Shown here piece after piece: positions 1 through 5,312 of a stretch of DNA of 7,693 bases. A model generated the notes under the pieces. That model had not been told where the DNA came from. It saw nothing but the letters and a program-made list of their open reading frames with translations, and searched no databases. Position 1 is the stretch's first letter, and each line of letters begins with the position of its first letter. The stretch lies in the NCBI GenBank assembly GCA_937902905.1, contig CALELW010000031.1, forward strand, positions 1 to 7,693. The letters run 5' to 3'. The translations under genes and the position numbers were made by a program. The stretch comes from an uncultured Clostridium sp. (lineage in GTDB: Bacteria; Bacillota; Clostridia; Lachnospirales; Lachnospiraceae).

Positions 1-3000
1 CTTATGCTGATACAATCCCCGAAGCGTTCTGTGCTTGTCCTGCGTGAACGCTGTAAGTAAATTTTGATATCCCAAGTCCTGATTTACTTTTACTTCCGTA
101 GTCGTTCCGGATGTCCATGACAGAATCACATTTCCATCTTCATCCGAAATCTGCAAATGACATCCCTCGATTTCTTCACTTCCTGCAACTGAGGTTTTAT
201 CCATCTGCACTTCTGTCTGTTTGTTTTTATGTGTCAGTTTCTTTTCAATCACAGCTGTCTTATCATCCTTATACTCTAAATGTACCGGCAATAATGTACT
301 ATCCAGATAGTAACCACCCGGCACACTTTCCTCTTTTAGATAATAATCACCAGAGTTAAGCGTGTTTGTCTCTGCTGCGACTGCACTACCTGATACAGAT
401 ACCGCACTGCCACTGGCTGCCTCTTTACCATAATTTTCGCTCATAAGAGGCAAATCCAAATTAAATACTGCCTGTCCTTTTTCGTCTGTAACAACAGTTC
501 CTAATTTTTCTTCTGCAGCCACAATTTGCTGTCCGTCTGCATTATAAATGGCATCCTTACTGTATAAACCAAAGGTTACATCCTTAATTGGCTTAGTAGT
601 CTCTTCGTCTGTCTTTTTTATCTCAACTGCAGTCTTTGCGCGCTCATTGAAAACAGACAATATGCCCTCTGTATTAGTTGCACTGGTAGAGTTAATCACA
701 TATTCTTCATCCTTATTGTTCCAGTTAAATTCAACCGACCAGTCTTTATCCGGAAGCAGGTACCCATAAAGTGTTTTTGTTTCTTTTACCTTGTATTTAC
801 CCAAAGGGAGATTTACCGTTACGATTCCGTCTTTCACTTCATACCCGGTAATTCCTTTACACTCTTTGGTAAATACTGCTTTTTCACCACTTTTAATTGT
901 TGCAACCAGCTCCCCATCGTCAAACCAATTTGTTCCCTGGTTGTCCTGGGTTTCAATGTTTCCATCTGCATAGATTTCAAAAGTTGCACCTTTTAACGGT
1001 TTTTCTTCATAAATAAATTGACCGTTTTCATATTTGCTAAGCGTTTCTCCGGATTTGTAAATTTTCAATTTTCCATAGGTATCTTCATTCACGTAATCCA
1101 AAGTAATTGTCGCAAAAGTATTTCCATCCGCATCTTTTTCCATCTTGTAATTATCAGATTTACTGTCTACCACAAACTCAATGAATTTTGTAGTAATGTG
1201 CAAGCCGCTGGCAGAATCAATCTCGTAAATTCGATATTTACCAGAAGATAATCCTTGTGCAGTAAGTACTTCACCACTTTCGTCAGTAACAAATGGATAT
1301 TCATCCGTTCCAACCTTAATCATGGTATTTCCATTGAAAAAGGACTGTTCCACCCTTTTCTCTGTACCATCCGTTCCAACTTGATAAATCTGATATTTGG
1401 TATTTGCTTTCAATACCGTCTTTTCCGTGTTTTTTGACTTCTTTATTATCCGCAGATGAGCTTTGAATGGTGCGTTGTTATAAAGCCTTGTATAAACCTT
1501 ATAATTCAACGCTGCAGAAGTAATATCCATACCAATTTCAATTTCTTCATCTGCAATTTTTTCTGTGTCTGCATCTCCTGTTTTTGTCTGATGAATCACA
1601 TAAGTACCGTAAGCTAATGCTTCGGTTGTTTTAGCATGTCCATTTTCATCGGCCACTAAAATCGCGCGCTCATCTTCTTTGCACTCCTCATATTTCTTTC
1701 CCTTTTTCGTTATTTCAAAAGTAGCTCCTTTTTCAAACTTTGCAGGTCCTGTTGAACCATCCGTTGTAAATTTATAAATTTCCAGATGACCTTTCTTTTC
1801 CGTTTCCTGCACCTCATATGTTTTTGCTGTTGGCGTGTACTCCTGTGTTAAACTATTACCATCCACCTGAATCTTTAATACATCCGTAGAGAGCAGGAAA
1901 CCTTCGGGTGCTTTTTTCTCTTTTAAGTAATATGTCTCCCCGGCTCGTAAATAATCGGTTTCCAACTCGCCATTTTTAATGATATAAAGGTCTGCTGTTT
2001 TTTCTTTTCCCTTGCTGTCATACACGGTGGCTGTTTTCGTACAGGCAGCATCATCAAACAATTGATAAACCGCCCCTTCCACACTGGCATCACCATGTGC
2101 TTTCTTGTCGCTTGTATTACTTACTAACTTCTTTACCTTAACTGTCGCTTTTTTGTGATTATTAATTCCCTTTACATCTTTTATAACATTGTCTGTTATA
2201 CCACTGACACCATAGTTAAAATCCGAATCATCTGCATCACATACAACTGTTACGCCCTTTGCCAATTCCGGGTCAAGAATCAAATTCGGATTTCCGGAGT
2301 CCAGTTCTTTAATGATGTACTGGTTATTGACTTTATCCAATTTTTCTTTCAGACTTTTTTCCATCAGTTCTTCCGCTGCACTTTGAGTCATCCCGGCACC
2401 ATGTCTTTGACCTGCTTCATCCATATCGCTTTCGGCTTTTTCTTTTTCAGCAGCTGTCATTCCCTTCAGTTCCGTATCGGTGTAAAAATAAAAAGTTTCT
2501 GACTGAATATGGTAGGTATAGCGAATTGTAAATTGTCCATTGCTGTCGGTTGTGGTTTCTACGGTGAAATCAGGGATTTCTTCATCCGTATTGGAGCCAT
2601 TATCATTTAGCTTGTAATAATACAATGTATCAATATCTTTTGCTTCAACTGAAAACTTTGCCCCTGCAACTGGTCTTCCGTCATCGTCCATTTTTGTGAA
2701 TCGTATTTTTTGGCGATAGTTGGAATTGGTATTCACAGAATGAGGTTCTGCTGCTATTTGCTCTCTTGCTTTCAAACTTAACAGCACCTGCCGATGAGAA
2801 CTTGAACCTCCATATTTCCATTCAGTAAACTTTGCTGTCAATGTTCCTGACTTTTCAAAAATAGCACTGTATAATTGTTCTGTAGTTTTAGAACTATAAT
2901 ATCCTGAAGCCTTTTTTACATTAGTTATAATTGTTTTTAATTCACTTTCTGAAGTTTTACCTTCCTGAATTCCCCAAAGAAGTGATTGTGCAATAATATA

Positions 3001-3357
3001 TGCTTTGTTACTTTCCTTCATTGTTTCATCATACCAATATCCAATGTATGCTTTTAATGCTTTTTTTCCCCCATCCGCCGTTGAATATGTGCCAGAGGAA
3101 TTAGCACTGTATTGGTCTCCAGTGTGACAAGTATAACCAAGATTCATACAGAAGGCTTTTTTCCCATCCACTGTCATCTTGTACCAGTCCCCAGATTTGG
3201 TTTTGCTACCAATCTTTGTTGTGCCATGCGAACCTAAATTATCAAGTTTAACAGGCGTTGTTGCTGCCAAAGTTTTCTCTGCTGGTATCTGGCACACACC
3301 ACCTACTAACCCAATAACTAAAAGGAACGATAGGATTTTTTTTAATCTTCCTTTCAT
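1..3357 (-). CDS. Large secreted Cna_B/SpaA-type surface adhesin with N-terminal thioester domain (3' end outside window)
   Basis: Open from an ATG at 3357 to the window edge: 1,119 residues without a stop, C-terminus missing. An AGGAAAGG ribosome site at 3370-3377 lies 12 bases before the ATG. Residues 1-32 form a signal peptide (basic start, hydrophobic core, cleavage near LAA). Residues 33-210 resemble a thioester domain: Cys70 in FCMN and Gln124 in AQSLLW fit the Cys and (T/A)QxxxW pair that in this family forms a reactive thioester for covalent binding to host surfaces. At least seven Cna_B-like beta-sandwich domains follow, starting near 217, 404, 523, 633, 762, 910 and 1048. Candidate isopeptide lysines are 222, 410, 529, 639, 768, 915 and 1054. 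Matching Glu residues are 351, 480, 712, 859 and 1009; the third domain has Gln590 there. The first domain carries a charged helical insert (about 296-345). Such proteins usually end in a sortase signal, which is not visible here. Domain borders are by eye. It lies 38 bases after the small HTH gene and is probably co-transcribed. Confidence 0.9.
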   Translation of the reverse strand, partial: MKGRLKKILSFLLVIGLVGGVCQIPAEKTLAATTPVKLDNLGSHGTTKIGSKTKSGDWYKMTVDGKKAFCMNLGYTCHTGDQYSANSSGTYSTADGGKKALKAYIGYWYDETMKESNKAYIIAQSLLWGIQEGKTSESELKTIITNVKKASGYYSSKTTEQLYSAIFEKSGTLTAKFTEWKYGGSSSHRQVLLSLKAREQIAAEPHSVNTNSNYRQKIRFTKMDDDGRPVAGAKFSVEAKDIDTLYYYKLNDNGSNTDEEIPDFTVETTTDSNGQFTIRYTYHIQSETFYFYTDTELKGMTAAEKEKAESDMDEAGQRHGAGMTQSAAEELMEKSLKEKLDKVNNQYIIKELDSGNPNLILDPELAKGVTVVCDADDSDFNYGVSGITDNVIKDVKGINNHKKATVKVKKLVSNTSDKKAHGDASVEGAVYQLFDDAACTKTATVYDSKGKEKTADLYIIKNGELETDYLRAGETYYLKEKKAPEGFLLSTDVLKIQVDGNSLTQEYTPTAKTYEVQETEKKGHLEIYKFTTDGSTGPAKFEKGATFEITKKGKKYEECKEDERAILVADENGHAKTTEALAYGTYVIHQTKTGDADTEKIADEEIEIGMDITSAALNYKVYTRLYNNAPFKAHLRIIKKSKNTEKTVLKANTKYQIYQVGTDGTEKRVEQSFFNGNTMIKVGTDEYPFVTDESGEVLTAQGLSSGKYRIYEIDSASGLHITTKFIEFVVDSKSDNYKMEKDADGNTFATITLDYVNEDTYGKLKIYKSGETLSKYENGQFIYEEKPLKGATFEIYADGNIETQDNQGTNWFDDGELVATIKSGEKAVFTKECKGITGYEVKDGIVTVNLPLGKYKVKETKTLYGYLLPDKDWSVEFNWNNKDEEYVINSTSATNTEGILSVFNERAKTAVEIKKTDEETTKPIKDVTFGLYSKDAIYNADGQQIVAAEEKLGTVVTDEKGQAVFNLDLPLMSENYGKEAASGSAVSVSGSAVAAETNTLNSGDYYLKEESVPGGYYLDSTLLPVHLEYKDDKTAVIEKKLTHKNKQTEVQMDKTSVAGSEEIEGCHLQISDEDGNVILSWTSGTTTEVKVNQDLGYQNLLTAFTQDKHRTLRGLYQHK
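379..414 (-). repeat. Two SGSAV peptide repeats inside the sixth Cna_B-like domain
   Basis: Residues 982-993 of the surface protein read SGSAVSVSGSAV: two copies of SGSAV separated by SV. They lie in a loop between the strand ending in LDLP and the strand starting NSGDYY. The two DNA copies differ at synonymous positions (GGC/GGT, GCG/GCA, GTA/GTC), so this is not a recent exact duplication. The segment is small, flexible and serine-rich. My recollection is that SGSAV-type repeats recur in Lachnospiraceae surface proteins; I could not check this. Confidence 0.6.
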
Positions 3358-3395
3358 TTGTCAATACATCCTTTCCTACTTACTAATCAATTTCT

Positions 3396-3587
3396 TTACT
3401 TCAATGCATGCTGCGCTTTTTCAGCACTGTATCTCTGTTCTTTTTTTATCCAGCCAAGTCTTCTTTCTAATTGAAGTTGATATGTACTGATACCTAGGTA
3501 TCGACAAATCTCCATGTGATTTACTTTTTTGTTTAATGCTTCCTCCAACCACACACGCTCTTCAAATGTCAATTTTGCCCTCGGCAT
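3396..3587 (-). CDS. Small stand-alone helix-turn-helix protein (63 aa), candidate regulator of the adhesin
   Basis: The protein starts MPRAKLTFEERVWLEEALNK. Residues 7-20 (LTFEER then an acidic helix) and 24-44 (HMEICRYLGIS, then STYQLQLERRL as likely recognition helix) form a helix-turn-helix. It resembles the N-terminal DNA-binding region of IS30-type transposases (HTH_38-like), but there is no catalytic domain and no inverted repeat typical of an insertion sequence. The C-terminal tail (RYSAEKAQHALK) is basic. The frame can be extended upstream to 3638 through a non-ATG start, but the ATG at 3587 is preferred because a strong AAAGGAGG lies 10 bases before it. The gene is 38 bases upstream of the adhesin and follows a promoter and leader hairpin. 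A DNA-binding role is inferred from the fold; control of the adhesin is inferred from position only. Confidence 0.8.
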   Translation of the reverse strand: MPRAKLTFEERVWLEEALNKKVNHMEICRYLGISTYQLQLERRLGWIKKEQRYSAEKAQHALK

Positions 3588-3597
3588 TCTGTCATTT

Positions 3598-3605
3598 CCT
3601 CCTTT
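3598..3605 (-). promoter_or_regulatory. Strong ribosome binding site deciding the HTH gene start
   Basis: AAAGGAGG on the minus strand lies 10 bases before the ATG at 3587. It makes that ATG the natural start rather than the upstream in-frame starts at 3608 or 3638, neither of which has a comparable site. Confidence 0.75.
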
Positions 3606-3646
3606 CATTTTTTGTACACTTTTTAAGTTTTTCTGCAAAAAATAGC

Positions 3647-3691
3647 AAAAAAAATAGCGCGAATACGCGCTTTATAGCTTGTATTCGCACT
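3647..3691 (-). terminator. Intrinsic terminator or leader attenuator hairpin with U8 tract
   Basis: Read on the minus strand, AGTGCGAATAC (3691-3681) pairs with GTATTCGCGCT (3666-3656): 11 base pairs including one G-U, around a 14-base loop, followed by A and then eight T residues (3654-3647). The descending arm can instead fold on itself as AGCGCG-TATT-CGCGCT (3671-3656), a 6-bp GC-rich stem with a 4-base loop that meets the same T-tract. Both folds are intrinsic-terminator shapes for minus-strand transcription only; there is no T-tract in the plus direction. It lies 57 bases beyond the ytfJ stop, so it can end that operon. It also sits just downstream of a TATAAT promoter, so it can equally be the first element of the HTH/adhesin leader. 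Confidence 0.85.
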
Positions 3692-3733
3692 AAATTATAC
3701 TATTTATCATTTTTTTACAAATTTTATAATTTA
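3691..3733. repeat. 9-bp perfect inverted repeat bracketing the promoter
   Basis: TAAATTATA at 3691-3699 and its exact reverse complement TATAATTTA at 3725-3733 are separated by 25 bases. One arm contains the -10 box and the other lies just upstream of the -35 region. The arrangement could be an operator for a dimeric regulator that blocks both ends of the promoter. The arms are almost pure A/T in AT-rich DNA, so chance cannot be excluded. Confidence 0.4.
3694..3720 (-). promoter_or_regulatory. Probable sigma-A type promoter for the HTH-adhesin operon
   Basis: On the minus strand there is a perfect -10 box TATAAT at 3699-3694. A -35-like TTGTAA lies at 3720-3715 with a 15-base spacer, or TTTGTA one base further with 16; both spacers are short and the -35 is a 4/6 match at best. 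The surrounding DNA is extremely AT-rich. Initiation would fall near 3690-3686, the first bases of the hairpin, leaving a leader of about 100 bases before the HTH start at 3587. The -10 box is convincing; the -35 is weak. Confidence 0.55.
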
Positions 3734-3748
3734 CGCAATTCTTACGGA

Positions 3749-4132
3749 TTATTCCGCATCTTTCCCTGCATCGTGGGGCTGCTCTTTATTTTTCTTGCCG
3801 GCAAATTTGTCCACAAAATCCGGTACCATATCGAGAATCTTTGTGATGCCGTCCTGATTCTTCACGTTGACAAGTTTGGACGTTCCATCTTTAATTACTA
3901 ACACGGCACTTGGCTGGATTTTACCGCCCATACCGCCGCCACCGTTGTTTTTCTTTTCGGTGTCGTTTGCAAATGCACCGGCAGCAACGCCAAAGCTGAC
4001 ATCCACAAGCGGAAGTACGATAGTTCCATCGTCAAACCGCACAGCATCTCCTACTACGGTCTTTGTTGTGATAAATGCGTCCATCCCCTTAAACAGAGAT
4101 TCTACTGTGTTGGTAAAATTATTTTCTGACAT
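3749..4132 (-). CDS. ytfJ: GerW family sporulation protein (YtfJ)
   Basis: This 127-aa protein matches the YtfJ/GerW spore protein family along its length. The N-terminus has ESLFKGMDAF (11-20) and TVVGDA (25-30), then DDGTIVLPLVDVSFGVAAG (34-52), a glycine run GGGGMGGKIQPSAVLVI (64-80), and a C-terminal MVPDFVDKF (102-110) with a charged tail. In Bacillus subtilis, family members are spore-associated and linked to germination; the molecular activity is not established. The ATG lies one base after the ytfI stop, and its GGAGG ribosome site (4142-4146) sits inside the last ytfI codons, so translation is probably coupled. It is the last gene of its operon, followed by the hairpin at 3647-3691. 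It is slightly shorter than I expect for the family; no conserved block appears lost. Confidence 0.93.
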   Translation of the reverse strand: MSENNFTNTVESLFKGMDAFITTKTVVGDAVRFDDGTIVLPLVDVSFGVAAGAFANDTEKKNNGGGGMGGKIQPSAVLVIKDGTSKLVNVKNQDGITKILDMVPDFVDKFAGKKNKEQPHDAGKDAE

Positions 4133-4133
4133 T

Positions 4134-4952
4134 TTAAAAAGCCTCCTTTTTTAATCTATGAATCTGTTTCCACATTCGTTTCAATTCTTTATCCTGATAC
4201 AGTCTCAAAAAGAGCCGTAAAAAATAAATCACTCTCATTCTGCCTTTTACAAAAAAATCAGCATCCAGTCTTTTTTCCTCAAAGTCCGGTGTAACAAGCA
4301 CCCCCTCTTGATAAGCAATCGGAAACAAACTGATAAGTCCCGTAACAAGTCCCGTCGATGAGGGGTCGCCGGTTCCAAATAAAAATGTTCCTCTCACTTT
4401 CTTCGGTGCGAGATACTTAAGCAGTTCTTTTATTTCCCGATACAGCCGTTTCAAAAGTTTCTTGTTTTGTTTCACACACTTCATTATACTGGATACCCTT
4501 TGAAATGAAAAGTTTTTTTTGCTTTTCTTTTTCTTCGCTTTTTTTGTCCTAGAAAAAGGTCTCTTCTTGACCTTTTTTTGCTCCGTTTTTTCTTCCTGTG
4601 CTGACAAAACAGGCTCGCCTGTTTCCTTTTTATCATCCTGTAATGGTTCCGGCTCTTTTTCTTTCTCTGATTTCGCCACGGATTTTTTCGCCGTTTTTTC
4701 ATTCCCCATTCTCTTTATCGGAATGCCAAACACAGAGAAAACAATCTGCCCCGAATCTTTTTTCTTTTTCACGGCAACAACAGACAAAAGCCAGCTCACC
4801 TTAAATGAATACTGAATTTTTTCCCGGTTATCCACCGCTGCCCGGTAGCGCACCGGCACACATAAAATAAGAGCCGTAAATAGTAAAACAAGTCCTAAAA
4901 GTATGCCAAGTATAATGAAAATCCATTTGAGTATTAATAAAAAAATCCACAT
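4134..4952 (-). CDS. ytfI: DUF2953 membrane protein, YtfI type
   Basis: This 272-aa protein has one N-terminal membrane segment (about residues 2-31), then CVPVRYRAAVDNREKIQY, typical of DUF2953 proteins. A long, highly charged lysine/glutamate-rich linker covers about residues 61-150. The C-terminal domain contains the family hallmark GTGDPSSTG, followed by a predicted amphipathic stretch FFVKGRMRVIYFLRLFLRLY. Family function is unknown; in Bacillus it is the neighbour of ytfJ, as here, which supports both assignments. An in-frame GTG at 4958 would add two residues, but it almost abuts AAGAGG (4960-4965), while the ATG at 4952 has an ideal 7-base spacing, so ATG is chosen. The linker is encoded by long A-tracts (A8 at 4513-4520, A7 at 4539-4545), possible slippage sites. 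Confidence 0.88.
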   Translation of the reverse strand: MWIFLLILKWIFIILGILLGLVLLFTALILCVPVRYRAAVDNREKIQYSFKVSWLLSVVAVKKKKDSGQIVFSVFGIPIKRMGNEKTAKKSVAKSEKEKEPEPLQDDKKETGEPVLSAQEEKTEQKKVKKRPFSRTKKAKKKKSKKNFSFQRVSSIMKCVKQNKKLLKRLYREIKELLKYLAPKKVRGTFLFGTGDPSSTGLVTGLISLFPIAYQEGVLVTPDFEEKRLDADFFVKGRMRVIYFLRLFLRLYQDKELKRMWKQIHRLKKEAF

Positions 4953-4959
4953 AGGCACA

Positions 4960-4965
4960 CCTCTT
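4960..4965 (-). promoter_or_regulatory. Ribosome binding site deciding the ytfI start
   Basis: AAGAGG on the minus strand is 7 bases before the ATG at 4952, but leaves only one base before the alternative in-frame GTG at 4958. The spacing favours ATG. Confidence 0.65.
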
Positions 4966-4972
4966 TTCTCTG

Positions 4973-5311
4973 TTACTTTCTGCCCGGATAAAACTCCTTC
5001 TTAGCAAATGCATTCCTTGGGTTATATTCCGGATTCTCACGATATCCTTTTTCTAAAATCTGCTGCAGAATTTCGACAGCGGCATCATAATCCGAAGTCA
5101 GCGCCACTACATACATGTCCACATGCCGGTAGCGGCGGAAAAACAACTGGCGTGTCTGCATAATTTCAAACAAATTCTTATCATTCTGCGCCAGGGTAAG
5201 TACGACGTAACTCTTTTTCCATGGACGCCGCTTTTCCACTCGTTTTTTGCACCGTTTCGGATTTTTTTCTACGGTTTCATCCATATATAAATTCTGATAC
5301 CAGTAAATCAT
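4973..5311 (-). CDS. Conserved-looking small protein of unknown function (112 aa)
   Basis: I do not recognise a named family. The N-terminal third is strongly basic (residues 15-34, many Lys/Arg). The rest suggests a compact beta-alpha-beta-alpha fold: strand SYVVLTLA (34-41), helix NLFEIMQTRQLFFRRY (46-61), strand VDMYVVAL (64-71), helix DYDAAVEILQQILEKGY (74-90), and a polar tail. There is no signal peptide or membrane segment. The ATG at 5311 lies one base after the stop of the 461-aa gene, with GGAG 10 bases before it, so coupled translation is likely. An internal ATG at 5284 is possible but has no better site. It is followed after 20 bases by ytfI. The basic surface could bind nucleic acid or anionic lipid; this is a guess from composition. 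Confidence 0.75.
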   Translation of the reverse strand: MIYWYQNLYMDETVEKNPKRCKKRVEKRRPWKKSYVVLTLAQNDKNLFEIMQTRQLFFRRYRHVDMYVVALTSDYDAAVEILQQILEKGYRENPEYNPRNAFAKKEFYPGRK

Positions 5312-5312
5312 A

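Noticed and set aside
111..2502. Several plus-strand open frames of 60-115 codons opposite the adhesin
   Set aside because: They lie antisense to a continuous, domain-rich coding frame, lack ribosome sites, and their translations show no recognisable domains.
3286..3357. Lipoprotein reading of the adhesin N-terminus because of Cys22
   Set aside because: The residues before Cys22 (GGV) do not fit a lipobox, and a normal signal-peptidase site follows near residues 31-32.
3588..3638. Longer N-terminus for the HTH protein starting at 3638
   Set aside because: It needs a non-ATG start without a ribosome site, and the added residues overlap the strong AAAGGAGG that belongs to the ATG at 3587.
3396..3638. 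IS30 insertion sequence remnant
   Set aside because: Only a short HTH is present; there is no catalytic DDE region, no flanking terminal inverted repeats and no target duplication that I can see.
3611..3638. Second promoter just upstream of the HTH gene (TTGCAG, 16 bases, TACAAA)
   Set aside because: Both boxes are poor matches and initiation would fall almost on the ribosome site; the TATAAT promoter further upstream is better.
4484..4815. Overlapping frames in the ytfI linker on both strands (lysine/arginine-rich or phenylalanine/serine-rich)
   Set aside because: These are composition artefacts of the A-rich linker; the DUF2953 frame with its conserved C-terminal block is the real gene.
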